Shown here: piece by piece, positions 8,999 through 17,768 of the stretch
How the letters are laid out: each line of letters begins with the position of its first letter
Numbering within the stretch: position 1 is the stretch's first letter
Origin: Lachnospiraceae bacterium
Lineage (GTDB): Bacteria > Bacillota > Clostridia > Lachnospirales > Lachnospiraceae
Assembly (NCBI GenBank): GCA_022510565.1
Contig: JAFLTE010000009.1
Span: 1 to 64,000 of the forward strand
Direction of reading: 5' to 3'
Length of the DNA stretch: 64,000 nucleotides
Notes under the pieces: generated by a model
The model's database searches: none
The model's input: only the letters and a program-made list of their open reading frames with translations
Told to the model about the DNA's origin: nothing
Position numbers and translations under genes: made by a program

Positions 8999-9490
8999 CT
9001 ATTCCCTGCCTATACTGTCATACAGGCTTTCTCCGAACTCCGTGAACTTTTCGTTGATATTGCTTAAAAAGCCTCTCACGCCTCCGCTTGCACGCTCCTT
9101 AAGATACTTCTCCCACTCGGCATCCACATTCTCCTGACGCTTAAGCGCCAGCTGTTCTATGGACTCTTCCTGCGTCTGTTGCATGCTCCACATTCCATTC
9201 ATGTTTTCCGTGCGGTCATCAGGCATCAGTATCAGTATCGTCAGTGCTGCCGCCATCGCCACCAGCACCTTGGCACGATAGACGAACAAGTGTCTGTTTT
9301 TCGCGCTGCGCTTCTTGTGCCCAAGCTGTGCCATAATATCGTCCTTTAAATGTTTCGGGGCATGAAGCATCTCTTCCTTTTCGACTTGCGCAATCAGCTT
9401 ATCAAGCGCCTCATCGCTCAGGTGACCGGAGAAATCGCCATCATGCCGTTTTATTAAGTTTTTCCTTTCTGATTCCATATCCCGTATCAT
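8999..9490 (-). CDS. Putative anti-sigma factor, single-pass membrane protein
   Basis: A 163-residue protein. A charged N-terminal part of ~85 residues contains HLSDEALDKLIAQVEKEE and LKDDIMAQL; one membrane segment follows (VLVAMAAALTILILM, ~90-105), then an external coiled or helical tail. This layout fits anti-sigma factors that hold an ECF sigma factor at the membrane. No HxxxCxxC zinc motif of the ZAS class is visible. Its ATG overlaps the sigma stop as ATGA, and GGAG lies in the sigma coding end, so the two are translationally coupled. The anti-sigma role is inferred mainly from this pairing. Confidence 0.7.
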   Translation of the reverse strand: MIRDMESERKNLIKRHDGDFSGHLSDEALDKLIAQVEKEEMLHAPKHLKDDIMAQLGHKKRSAKNRHLFVYRAKVLVAMAAALTILILMPDDRTENMNGMWSMQQTQEESIEQLALKRQENVDAEWEKYLKERASGGVRGFLSNINEKFTEFGESLYDSIGRE

Positions 9491-9996
9491 GCGCCTTTCT
9501 CCTTCCCATACATCTTTCTGAGCATTGACCTCGCCCGATAAATCTGCGTCTGCACCGTCTTAAGCTTCATGCCCCTTTTGGCCGCAATCTCCGCCGCGTC
9601 CATCTCATCGTAATAGTACGCTTTGGCGATCTCATCATAAGGCGGCTTTAGAGCCCTGCACCTGTCAAGAAGGGTTTGCCGTACTTCCTCCTCCAACAGA
9701 GCGTCTTCCGGCGTGTGCTCATAGGCACTTGCTTCGTCCGCATCCACATCTTCTGTGGGAACCATCCTTCTTCCGGCGCTCTGTAAGTAGTCCAGACATT
9801 TGTTGGTGGCAATCCTGCACAGCCACGCTTTCTCGTACTTCCCGTCGAAATCCTTAAGATGACTGTAAGCCGCCAAGAACGTATCCTGTGTCAGGTCTTC
9901 GGAGGCAAAATAGTCCGATGTCATCTTATAACAGATGGAAAAAATAAGATGTTGGTAAGAATCAATCAGCGCTGATAATTGTTCTTCCCGATTGAT
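9487..9996 (-). CDS. ECF-type RNA polymerase sigma factor with apparent ATC start
   Basis: Sigma-70 family factor. Region 2 is seen as SICYKMTSDYFASEDLTQDTFLAAY with AWLCRIATNKCLDYL; region 4 as LKPPYDEIAKAYYYDEMDAAEIA and TVQTQIYRARSMLRKMYG. From the first in-frame ATG (9924) the protein would lack the start of region 2. Reading upstream, the same frame codes NREEQLSALIDSYQHLIF, a normal ECF N-terminus, back to a stop near 10025. The only well-placed initiation codon is ATC at 9996, with GGGGG about nine bases before it; no ATG, GTG or TTG is available. The result is about 169 residues, a normal ECF length. It is coupled to the anti-sigma gene. Confidence 0.8.
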   Translation of the reverse strand: MNREEQLSALIDSYQHLIFSICYKMTSDYFASEDLTQDTFLAAYSHLKDFDGKYEKAWLCRIATNKCLDYLQSAGRRMVPTEDVDADEASAYEHTPEDALLEEEVRQTLLDRCRALKPPYDEIAKAYYYDEMDAAEIAAKRGMKLKTVQTQIYRARSMLRKMYGKEKGA

Positions 9997-10092
9997 ACCT
10001 ATCTGCCCCCTTTCTTGCCGTTCTATCTATTATAACGAGTCATGGATGCGGTTGTCTTCAGAAAAATAAGAATTAATTATTTTTTCCATAAA

Positions 10093-10124
10093 ACAAAGCT
10101 CAAGACAAATGCCTAGAGCTTTGT
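10093..10124 (-). terminator. Rho-independent terminator after the chemoreceptor gene
   Basis: Nine-base-pair stem ACAAAGCTC/GAGCTTTGT with a 14-base loop. Read on the minus strand it is followed by TTTTATGG and more T-rich sequence. It lies about 35 bases after the stop of the chemoreceptor gene, which fits the end of the solute-binding-protein/chemoreceptor transcript. Confidence 0.7.
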
Positions 10125-10157
10125 ATGTTGACTGATATATGATTGTTCCACTGTCTT

Positions 10158-11921
10158 CTACTGCTTGAATATCTCCGTCTCCTGCTTCAAACTGACTGCA
10201 ATCGACTGATTGTCATCCATATGCTGTGCAATGCTTTCCATATCCTCAAGCAGTGTCTGCGTGCTGGCAGCGGCACTTCCGACGCCGTTGACACCCTCCT
10301 CGATAGAGCGTGTAATCAACTCGATGGAGTCCGCAATTTCTTCTATCGTGCCACGCAATGTGTTCATGCGCATCGTGAAGTCACTCATCATGCTTTCGAT
10401 AGAGTCAGCCTTGCTCTTATATTCGGTTCCACCTGCCGCAAAATTTTTAAATTCAGGCACAATGGACGTTTTGAGGTATACAATCAGATCATTTGCATTA
10501 TCCGCGAGGTTATTTACCGCCTGAATAACGTTGTTGTTGATACTCTGAATGCGGTTGGCAGCCTCCTGGCTCGCAGTCGCAAGCTGACTGATTTCCGTAG
10601 CAACTACGGCAAATCCTTTGCCTGCTTCACCGGCCCGCGCCGCTTCAATGGAAGCATTCAGTGATAATAGATTCGTTTTGGTGGCAATACTCAAGATATC
10701 ATTGGTTAAATTATTAACCTGATTTACGCTCTCACTCTCTTTGATAGCCTGTTCCAGCACCTCCATAATCCCACTGATTTTCTCTTCTGCAGATTCCATC
10801 GTTTCATGTGCGGTATTCTCTATACCGCTTGCATGAACCTTCATTTCGGTTGTATACTGTCTGATATCCTCTGTCTGTCCGACAATGGCGCTGACTTCCT
10901 GCTTCACCTCCGCTGCGTTCGTGTTAATGATAGAAGCGTTCGACGCCATTTCTTCCATCGTAGCGGAAAGTTCTTCTGTCATAGCCGATAAATCCGACAC
11001 GCTGCCGTTAGAAGTCAGAACACTGTCCCTCACTTCGCTGACAACCCGCTCCATTTTTATTGAATTGTCTGTGATGACTCTAAAGATATCCTGCAGCTTA
11101 CCCATAAAAACATTGATTCCGTTTCCCACTTCCGCAATCTCTCGATTGGACAGAATGGTCACACGGCTTGTCAAATCGCCCTCACGACGGTCAATCGCAG
11201 AAATAATATCATTGATTTCACGCTGTGTTTTGCCGAGAGGCATAATTACCAACCTCAATACGCTAACCAGTGTCACTAGCAATGCTATAACACCGATTAC
11301 AATAAAAACCACGCTCAAAACAAGTGCCTGCATATACGTGGCATTTTGCTGTACCCTGGCCTCCTGTGCCCGAAGTTGCATATCATCATTCAATGTGCTG
11401 ATACATTCCTCCATTGCAGATGCATAGTCAGCCACCACACCGTTTGCCAGCGCATATGCTTCCTCGTTATGTCCGTTCGCACTAAATGCCATCAAACTGG
11501 CAATTTCCCATTTCAGTCCCTCATAATTTTCAAGCAAAGCAGCGTATGCGCCTTTTTGTTCCACAGTCACATAAACTTCAAATTCCTTGAGATATCCGTC
11601 AAGGATTTTCTCTTTATCACGAATGCTGTCTACCAGTGATACCATTGATTGCAAATCAGTAGCTACGATATGGGAGAGTCCCATTTTATGTATTTCCTGC
11701 ATTTCTTGCTGAATCTCAGCCAACTCGGTAATTCCCGCCATGTACTCATTCGCAATATTCGATGCACTGATGTTGACTCTCTGAATATTCAGCACCGAAA
11801 TTATATTGGATAGGATACAGACTATTCCTAACACAAACATCGGCACAAGAAGAATCAGTCTGGTGCTCACACGCGCTCTACTATTTTCAACCTGATTGTT
11901 TGCCGTTGTCCCCATTGCCAT
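10158..11921 (-). CDS. Methyl-accepting chemotaxis protein
   Basis: A 587-residue chemoreceptor. Membrane helix 1 is near residues 22-45 and helix 2 near 200-225; between them is a ~155-residue extracytoplasmic four-helix-type sensor domain (4HB_MCP-like). A HAMP region follows (~225-280), then the signalling domain with the hairpin core [18 protein letters not shown] and [15 protein letters not shown]. The signalling domain should bind CheW/CheA. GGAG precedes the ATG. It lies 20 bases after a solute-binding lipoprotein gene, suggesting that the receptor senses the loaded binding protein. It also implies motility. Confidence 0.95.
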   Translation of the reverse strand: MAMGTTANNQVENSRARVSTRLILLVPMFVLGIVCILSNIISVLNIQRVNISASNIANEYMAGITELAEIQQEMQEIHKMGLSHIVATDLQSMVSLVDSIRDKEKILDGYLKEFEVYVTVEQKGAYAALLENYEGLKWEIASLMAFSANGHNEEAYALANGVVADYASAMEECISTLNDDMQLRAQEARVQQNATYMQALVLSVVFIVIGVIALLVTLVSVLRLVIMPLGKTQREINDIISAIDRREGDLTSRVTILSNREIAEVGNGINVFMGKLQDIFRVITDNSIKMERVVSEVRDSVLTSNGSVSDLSAMTEELSATMEEMASNASIINTNAAEVKQEVSAIVGQTEDIRQYTTEMKVHASGIENTAHETMESAEEKISGIMEVLEQAIKESESVNQVNNLTNDILSIATKTNLLSLNASIEAARAGEAGKGFAVVATEISQLATASQEAANRIQSINNNVIQAVNNLADNANDLIVYLKTSIVPEFKNFAAGGTEYKSKADSIESMMSDFTMRMNTLRGTIEEIADSIELITRSIEEGVNGVGSAAASTQTLLEDMESIAQHMDDNQSIAVSLKQETEIFKQ

Positions 11922-11940
11922 GCCTCACTCCTTTCTCCTC

Positions 11941-13218
11941 CTAATTGACTGTCGAAGCGGTGATTCCCGCCACTAAAGTATCAATCAACTCCTGAGGGTC
12001 TGCCCCGGAGGGATTGCCTGCCGCCAGGCTCTGAGCGAACTCCGTACAGGGCGTCCAATAGTTATTTCCGACTCTCTGTAAAACGCCATATTCAGATTGT
12101 GCGACAACAGCTTGTATTGCAGGGACATCATACAATGCATCGGAAGCAGCCGTATTTGCATTTGCGGGTCCCTGATTCCTTTTCTCAAAACGAAGCATCT
12201 GATTCTGCTCATTGGTCATCCATGCCGCCAGCTTATGTGCCCATTCTACATGCTCACTGTTCGCGTTGACACCAAGCAGCTTATATCCGACGAAGGAGGA
12301 CATCTGAATCTGTTTGCCCGCACAAGTGTAAGTCGGCAGCTTGATTGCACCGTAGTCATCACCCCATGCAGCCTTAATTCCATCTTCATTCCAAACACCG
12401 CTGATACACGCTATCGTGGTTCCGTCTTCCACTCCTGGCATCACATCGTCACCCTCGGAAGCTGCAAAGAAACCCGGATGATTTACTAAATCCGTCATGG
12501 CATTGACAATGTCCACACCTGTAACGGCCCCCGTTGTTGCATTCCAGTTACAATAATTCGTCACACCGTCTTCATTGATACCAAATTCCAGACCTGTATT
12601 TCCAAAAAATGTATACATATACCAGCCGGAGTCCCACACCATGCTGAACTTCTTGCCATTCTCGGCTGCGATCTCCAAAATGCGGTCCAGTGTCTGAACA
12701 TCTTGCTCCGACAAATATGCCTTGTCATAATATAAGAAATATCCGTTATCCGCAGTATTAGGATACGCATATAATGTATCCAAAATAGTTGCTGCTTCTA
12801 CGGCGCCTTCCAGATTTGCCTGACTGATTTCATCAGCGTTCGGAACCTTTGACAAAACACCGCCGGCCACTAACGCTGTCAACTGATCATCCGGGAATAT
12901 AAAAATATCGGCCGCACTATGTATGTCTCCCAGAATCGTGTCCTTTGAATCCGCCTCAGTACTGGCCTCGACTAGGATATCAAATTCTGCCTCCCCTGCG
13001 TGTTCCTGCACAAAACTATCCACCATTTCCTGCGCAATTTCCTCATCCTGAGCCCACACTTTTAACGAAATCACGCCTTCTTTCGACGAAACATTCGCCA
13101 CCGACTCTCCGGGCGAATCTGCTGCACCTGCAGCAGATTCTGTCATGCCGGAGCACCCTGTTGCCAGCATACCACACAGTACGGCAGCCAGCATACCACT
13201 CAAAACTCTTCTTTTCAT
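11941..13218 (-). CDS. Extracellular solute-binding lipoprotein (family 1 type)
   Basis: About 425 residues. The lipobox MLATGC lies near residue 22 after MKRRVLSGML, so it is lipid-anchored outside. The mature protein has the two-lobe sugar-binding layout of MalE-like proteins (SBP_bac_1): VISLKVWAQDEEIAQEMVD at the start, PDDQLTALVAGGVL, and AHKLAAWMTNEQNQMLRF near the C-terminus, a common family signature. The ATG at 13218 follows GGGAGG. No ABC permease or ATPase gene adjoins it; instead a chemoreceptor gene follows by 20 bases. It is likely a maltodextrin-like ligand carrier used at least partly for chemotaxis. Confidence 0.85.
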   Translation of the reverse strand: MKRRVLSGMLAAVLCGMLATGCSGMTESAAGAADSPGESVANVSSKEGVISLKVWAQDEEIAQEMVDSFVQEHAGEAEFDILVEASTEADSKDTILGDIHSAADIFIFPDDQLTALVAGGVLSKVPNADEISQANLEGAVEAATILDTLYAYPNTADNGYFLYYDKAYLSEQDVQTLDRILEIAAENGKKFSMVWDSGWYMYTFFGNTGLEFGINEDGVTNYCNWNATTGAVTGVDIVNAMTDLVNHPGFFAASEGDDVMPGVEDGTTIACISGVWNEDGIKAAWGDDYGAIKLPTYTCAGKQIQMSSFVGYKLLGVNANSEHVEWAHKLAAWMTNEQNQMLRFEKRNQGPANANTAASDALYDVPAIQAVVAQSEYGVLQRVGNNYWTPCTEFAQSLAAGNPSGADPQELIDTLVAGITASTVN

Positions 13219-13252
13219 CCGCCTATTTCCTCCCACTGCATTCACCAAAATA

Positions 13253-13609
13253 CTACCCTTTCATCTTGGGTCTGAAAACCAGACTCGCCAGATAGCCGAA
13301 CACAAGCGCGGCGCAGCATCCGACCGCTCCTGTCTTGAAACCGCCCTGAAAAAGTCCGATAAATCCGCTCTGCGACACGGACTCCTTGACACCCTTCATC
13401 AGGATATTGCCGTATCCGAGGAGCGGAACACTCGCGCCCGCACCCGCATATTCCATAAAAGGCTCATACCATCCAAAGAAACTGATTACCGCGCCCGTGC
13501 ACACAAGAAGCACCATGACACGTCCCGGCATCAGTTTCGTCTTCTCCAACAAAATCTGCACTGCCGCGCAGATTGCGCCGCCCACCCAAAAAGCATTCAA
13601 ATAATCCAT
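13253..13609 (-). CDS. spoVAE: Stage V sporulation protein AE (SpoVAE/SpoVAEb)
   Basis: A 118-residue membrane protein of the SpoVA channel, which moves dipicolinic acid into and out of the spore across the inner membrane. It begins MDYLNAFWVGGAICAAVQIL and has three to four hydrophobic segments plus the family-like AGAGASVPLLGYGNILMKGV. The length matches SpoVAEb. It lies 2.3 kb from spoVAD and more than 12 kb from spoVAC, whereas these genes are normally adjacent. The upstream gene is aroK, 125 bases away. The ribosome site is weak (GGTGATTC). Confidence 0.92.
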   Translation of the reverse strand: MDYLNAFWVGGAICAAVQILLEKTKLMPGRVMVLLVCTGAVISFFGWYEPFMEYAGAGASVPLLGYGNILMKGVKESVSQSGFIGLFQGGFKTGAVGCCAALVFGYLASLVFRPKMKG

Positions 13610-13734
13610 ACTGAATCACCATCCAATCTTAGTAAATATCCGCTTACGGATTCCTACGGTTATTCTCTGTCATTTGGGTCATATTATACGTACTTTTGAC
13701 GGTTTTTCTTATCGAACAGTATCAGACTATGCAA

Positions 13735-14238
13735 CTATATTCGGACAGTCTCTGCTATTTGCCCGACTATCTCACGAATTGACAGATGTTCACAGTCTAT
13801 TGTGATGTTGGCATATTTTTCATACAGAGGTGCACGCTCCTCATAGAGTTGAATTAGGTTCTGCCCTTCCCTGAGAGTTACGCCACGTTCATTTAAGTCG
13901 CCAAGTCTGTCCGCAATCGCATCAAGAGACAGCTTCAAATAGACAACTGTGCCGATATTCTGAAAATGCTCCATTGCCCGGCTGCCGTACACTGCACTGC
14001 CACCGGTGGCAATCACGGTTCTGTCCGCTTCCATAGAGACATTCACTGCCTCCTCTACCGCCCAAAAACCGTCCACACCCCGCTGGGATATGATTTCATG
14101 CAGCAATTTTCCCTCTTTTTCCTGAATCACCAAATCGGAATCCACGAAGGCAAAGCCAAGTTTCTTAGCAAGCACTACACCCACCGTACTCTTGCCCGCC
14201 CCGGGCATACCGATCAAAACGATATTCGCACCGCTCAT
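13735..14238 (-). CDS. aroK: Shikimate kinase
   Basis: A 167-residue cytoplasmic enzyme that phosphorylates shikimate at the 3-OH in aromatic amino acid synthesis. Walker A is GMPGAGKSTVG (residues ~9-19). The shikimate-binding residues sit in FVDSDLVIQ and the GGSAVY segment, and RAPLYEKYA is the conserved C-terminal arginine motif. The length is normal. It sits between spoVAE and ridA on the same strand, apparently as part of the mixed operon that separates spoVAD from spoVAE. Confidence 0.93.
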   Translation of the reverse strand: MSGANIVLIGMPGAGKSTVGVVLAKKLGFAFVDSDLVIQEKEGKLLHEIISQRGVDGFWAVEEAVNVSMEADRTVIATGGSAVYGSRAMEHFQNIGTVVYLKLSLDAIADRLGDLNERGVTLREGQNLIQLYEERAPLYEKYANITIDCEHLSIREIVGQIAETVRI

Positions 14239-14263
14239 AAGTTATGTAAACCTTTCAGTGCCA

Positions 14264-14641
14264 TTACTTCAAATATGCCAAAACTTCCACTTCACACAGC
14301 ACATTCTTGGGAAGTTGTTTTACGGCAACACAGCTTCGCGCGGGCTTCTCGGTGAAATATTTCTCATACACTGCATTAAAAGTAGCAAAATCAGCCATAT
14401 CCGCTAAGAAACATGTGGTTTTTACAACCTTCGTGTAGTCCGTGCCCGCCTCCGTCAGAATCGCGCCCACGTTTTTCATAACCTGCTCCGCTTGCTCGGT
14501 AATATCGCTGCCCTTGATGTCGCCTGTAGCGGGGTCAATCGGAATCTGCCCCGAAGCAAACAGAAAATCTCCTGCAATAATTCCCTGTGAATACGGCCCA
14601 ATAGCCGCAGGTGCCTTGTCTGTAGATACTTTAGTTAACAT
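14264..14641 (-). CDS. ridA: RidA family reactive enamine/imine deaminase
   Basis: A 125-residue protein from the ATG at 14641 (GAGGGAAATGTT upstream), the standard RidA length. Signature motifs are APAAIGPYSQG at the N-terminus, FASGQIPIDP, and the C-terminal PARSCVAVKQLPKN with the catalytic arginine. RidA hydrolyses 2-aminoacrylate and related imines formed by PLP enzymes, in the cytoplasm. It is spaced 26 bases before aroK. A longer reading from 14686 lacks support. Confidence 0.95.
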   Translation of the reverse strand: MLTKVSTDKAPAAIGPYSQGIIAGDFLFASGQIPIDPATGDIKGSDITEQAEQVMKNVGAILTEAGTDYTKVVKTTCFLADMADFATFNAVYEKYFTEKPARSCVAVKQLPKNVLCEVEVLAYLK

Positions 14642-14688
14642 AACATTTCCCTCTCTTTCTATTTTATTGGGAAGAATACACTGCATTC

Positions 14689-14919
14689 TTATCCCCCAAA
14701 CCGTGCTTTCACATAAAATCCTCTGGCGTTCTCGATAACTTCCGTCACCACGCCCTCTCGCTCCAGCATACGTTCCCGGAAGGGAAAGTTCCCTGACATG
14801 GCAAGAGACGGGTCAATCGTATAATAATAGTTGCTGGGAAGCACGCCTTCCGTCACAGTGACCTTATCCCCTTCCTTCAACAATCCGGGACGTTCCATCT
14901 TAAATTCCATTTCCCGCAT
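14689..14919 (-). CDS. Small conserved-looking protein of unknown function
   Basis: A 76-residue soluble protein from the ATG at 14919, with GAAGG eight bases upstream and only five bases after the epimerase stop. It starts MREMEFKMERPGLLKEGDKV and has alternating strand and charged patterns (VVTEVIENARGFYVKARF), suggestive of a small beta-barrel such as an SH3-like fold. I do not recognise a family. Tight packing in the spoVAD-epimerase-ridA-aroK run supports it as a real gene. Confidence 0.65.
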   Translation of the reverse strand: MREMEFKMERPGLLKEGDKVTVTEGVLPSNYYYTIDPSLAMSGNFPFRERMLEREGVVTEVIENARGFYVKARFGG

Positions 14920-14923
14920 TGTG

Positions 14924-15964
14924 TTAACCTTCTTTCCTATATGCCCCACGCACTGTAGCAAGCGCCTGCTCCTGTGCGGCAATAACGCTGTCGCACCATC
15001 TGTCAAACGCCTCGTCTTCTGTTTGGCATTCGGGGTGACTGAGCACATAGTCTATGGCCATGCGTACGCCCTGATCAAATCGAACCGTAGCGGTATACTC
15101 CGGTACAAGGCGTTTTAACTTGGTATTGTCAAAGACAACACTGTTAGACTTATCGCCCAGAAGACTTCCCCGCAGGTCCCACTCTGCAGGACAACATTCA
15201 GCCAAAAATTCACTGGAAACATAGCAGGCTTTAAGTTCCACACCCAGCACATTCGCGATTGCCAGATAAACTTGATTCCATGTAACAGACTCATCGCTTG
15301 TAATCTGCACTGCCTCACCGATGGCATGTATATTGCCCATTAATCCCACAAATCCCTTTGCGAAATCGCTGTTATGGGTCATTGTCCAAAGGGAAGTGCC
15401 GTCTCCCTGAATAAGAACTTTTTTCCCTTCCATCATCCGCTTAATTACCTGATAGCTTCCTCCTGCACCATGGATTCCAAGAGGCACTGAGCGCTCGTCA
15501 TATGTATGGCTCGGACGTACAATCGTAATCGGGAATCCCTCCTCCCGATACAGCTTCATCAGTAACTCTTCTCCCGCTATCTTATTGCGGGAATATTCCC
15601 AGTAAGGATTGGCAAGAGGTGTTCCCTCGTCAATGCGATAATCGGACAACGGTTTCTGATAGGCGGATGCAGAACTGATATAGATAAACTGTTTCGTTCT
15701 TCCTTTAAAAAGCCGATAGTCGCGCTCAAGCTGTTCGGGCACAAAGGCGATAAAATCCGCCACCACATCAAAGCTTAATCCCTCAAGCTTATGCGCCACG
15801 TCCGCCTCATTTCCGATGTCTGCCTGAATAATATGGGCACCCGCAGGCAGCGCATCATTGCGCGTGCCGCGGTTAATCAGCCATAACTCATGTCCTTCCT
15901 GCAGGAGCTCCCTTGAAATCGCGGTACTGATTGTACCGGTTCCGCCGATAAACAATGCTTTCAT
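14924..15964 (-). CDS. NAD-dependent epimerase/dehydratase (extended SDR)
   Basis: A 346-residue extended short-chain dehydrogenase. The Rossmann motif is MKALFIGGTGTIS at the N-terminus, the catalytic region is FIYISSASAY with a nearby Tyr, and a typical C-terminal substrate domain follows (TWNQVYLAIANVLG). It resembles CSP41/NAD-epimerase-like proteins that act on nucleotide sugars, but the substrate is not determinable. Its ATG overlaps the spoVAD stop by four bases (ATGA), so the two are coupled, which is unusual because spoVAD is normally followed by spoVAE. Confidence 0.88.
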   Translation of the reverse strand: MKALFIGGTGTISTAISRELLQEGHELWLINRGTRNDALPAGAHIIQADIGNEADVAHKLEGLSFDVVADFIAFVPEQLERDYRLFKGRTKQFIYISSASAYQKPLSDYRIDEGTPLANPYWEYSRNKIAGEELLMKLYREEGFPITIVRPSHTYDERSVPLGIHGAGGSYQVIKRMMEGKKVLIQGDGTSLWTMTHNSDFAKGFVGLMGNIHAIGEAVQITSDESVTWNQVYLAIANVLGVELKACYVSSEFLAECCPAEWDLRGSLLGDKSNSVVFDNTKLKRLVPEYTATVRFDQGVRMAIDYVLSHPECQTEDEAFDRWCDSVIAAQEQALATVRGAYRKEG

Positions 15965-17004
15965 TGTGACTCTCTCCCTTCGACTCTGTATTTTTCATAA
16001 TGCTCTAAGACAATACCGTGAGCAATCCCCGGAATCGTCTGTCCTTCGTTGAAACTGGTCTTGCTGAGGAGCGCTCCTGTGGGAACAAACAACACTCTTT
16101 TCCAGACACCCTCCTCAATCTTTTTTAATATATATGCAGACAATACTACCGCGCTGCACCCGCAGCCCGAACCGCCGGCATTGGTGTCCTGCTTCTCACT
16201 GTCGTATATTTCAATCCCACAGTCCATATGCTGCTTCGTAATATTGATTTGCGATTCCGCAAGCAAGTCAAAAAGCAGCTGCTGACCGACCGTCCCCAAA
16301 TCCCCTGTAATGATTTTATCATATTCTCTGGGTGCACGTCCAAAATCTTCTAAATGCTGTTTAATGGTATCCGCCGCTGCAGGCGCCATGCACGCTCCCA
16401 TGTTCATGGAATCTTTAATACCGTAATCCACGATTTTGCCTATGGTGACGCCCGATATGACCGCCCTGACCTGTTTGCCCGGCTGCGCAGAAAGGATGAA
16501 CGCCCCGCTGCCCGTCACCGTCCACGTGGACGATTTCGGCCTCTGATTGCCGTAGGCGAGGGGAAAACGGAATTCCTTCTCCGCGCTGGCAAAGTGGCTG
16601 GATGTAACACACGCCACCCGCTCCGCAAAAGCCCCCGTCACCGCCAGGCTGCCCATGGCTAACGTCAGACCACAGGTAGAGCAGGCTCCGTACAGCCCGA
16701 TATGGGGAATCTGATAGCCCGATAATCCAAAACTGCTGGCGATGGATTGTCCGAGCAAATCGCCCGCATAGACAATCTGTATATCCTGCTTCTGCATTCC
16801 GCCTTTTTTGAGAGCAATCTCCAGCGCCTCCTTCTGCATACTGCTCTCCGCTTCTTCCCATGTATCGGCGCCAAACTTATCGCCGTAGCACACCTTGTCA
16901 AACAACTTTCCCATGGGTCCTTCCGCTTCCTTGCTGCCTACGATGGAACCGCTGCTGACCAGATACGGTTTATTTACAAACTGAATACTCTGTTTTCCTA
17001 ACAT
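15961..17004 (-). CDS. spoVAD: Stage V sporulation protein AD (SpoVAD)
   Basis: A 347-residue, thiolase-fold, membrane-associated subunit of the SpoVA complex that binds dipicolinic acid. It begins MLGKQSIQFVNKPYLVSSGS and contains the family text GPMGKLFDKVCYGDKFGADTWEEAE (residues ~30-55), YGACSTCGLTL and SGCGCSAVV. GAAGGAG precedes the ATG. An epimerase rather than spoVAE follows by overlap, and a phosphopantetheinyl transferase rather than spoVAC lies upstream, so the usual spoVAC-AD-AE order is broken. Confidence 0.95.
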   Translation of the reverse strand: MLGKQSIQFVNKPYLVSSGSIVGSKEAEGPMGKLFDKVCYGDKFGADTWEEAESSMQKEALEIALKKGGMQKQDIQIVYAGDLLGQSIASSFGLSGYQIPHIGLYGACSTCGLTLAMGSLAVTGAFAERVACVTSSHFASAEKEFRFPLAYGNQRPKSSTWTVTGSGAFILSAQPGKQVRAVISGVTIGKIVDYGIKDSMNMGACMAPAAADTIKQHLEDFGRAPREYDKIITGDLGTVGQQLLFDLLAESQINITKQHMDCGIEIYDSEKQDTNAGGSGCGCSAVVLSAYILKKIEEGVWKRVLFVPTGALLSKTSFNEGQTIPGIAHGIVLEHYEKYRVEGRESQ

Positions 17005-17085
17005 CCTGCTATCTCCTTCTCACGAAATATTTCTCAAGAGATAGTATGGATTTTTCAATTTAAATATATACCGAAGATTCACATT

Positions 17086-17757
17086 TTAAAACACAATCGG
17101 CATCATACTGTACGCCACGTCTCTGCCTTCTTCACAGCAGACCGCCACACGATATCCGTCAATATCCGCATATTCTTTCATATGATAAAATTTGGCATTA
17201 TAACTGTGTTTGACACGAATTTTATCTTTGTCTTCATCTACGATTACCGCAAAATCACCAAGAGGAAGCGAGATTCCCTTGCCTGTGGCCTTCAGAAAGC
17301 TCTCCTTCATCGTCCAGATGCGAAACATTCTCTGCGTAATCTCTTCCTCGTCCTGAACCGCATACATCCATTCAAGCTCTTCCTTGGCAAAAAAACGGTC
17401 GGCAACCTTAAGCCGTCCATGTTTAATCAACTCAATGTCGTTGCCTATCTCTCTGTCCCCGATACTGCATATGGCATAATCCCCCGAGTGAGACAGCGAA
17501 AAATAAATATTGGGCTGATACTTCAGAGACGGTTTTCCCCACTCGCCAAACTCATACTCGACGCTTCTTTCTTTAAGCCCGTAAGTTTCCAGCGCATGGT
17601 CTAGGGCAATCCCTGCTCCAAGACTTCTGTTCCTGTCCTTTGCGTGCTTAAGAAGAGCAATTTTTTGCTGTCTGTATGGTGAGAGCAGCTTCAACTTTTC
17701 CTGAAAAAGCGTTTCGTTATCAAATTGTGTGACATCAATATAATAAGTATAAATCAT
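17086..17757 (-). CDS. 4'-phosphopantetheinyl transferase, Sfp type
   Basis: A 223-residue enzyme that transfers phosphopantetheine from CoA to carrier-protein serines. The Sfp-type core is visible: FSLSHSGDYAICSIG, then GNDIELI with the metal-binding acidic residues, and WTMKESFLKATGKGI with the catalytic WxxKES(F) motif. The length fits the Sfp class rather than AcpS. No polyketide or peptide synthetase genes are in the window, so the partner carrier protein is elsewhere. It lies 12 bases after the helicase gene and is probably cotranscribed. Confidence 0.92.
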   Translation of the reverse strand: MIYTYYIDVTQFDNETLFQEKLKLLSPYRQQKIALLKHAKDRNRSLGAGIALDHALETYGLKERSVEYEFGEWGKPSLKYQPNIYFSLSHSGDYAICSIGDREIGNDIELIKHGRLKVADRFFAKEELEWMYAVQDEEEITQRMFRIWTMKESFLKATGKGISLPLGDFAVIVDEDKDKIRVKHSYNAKFYHMKEYADIDGYRVAVCCEEGRDVAYSMMPIVF

Positions 17758-17768
17758 CCTGATACAAT

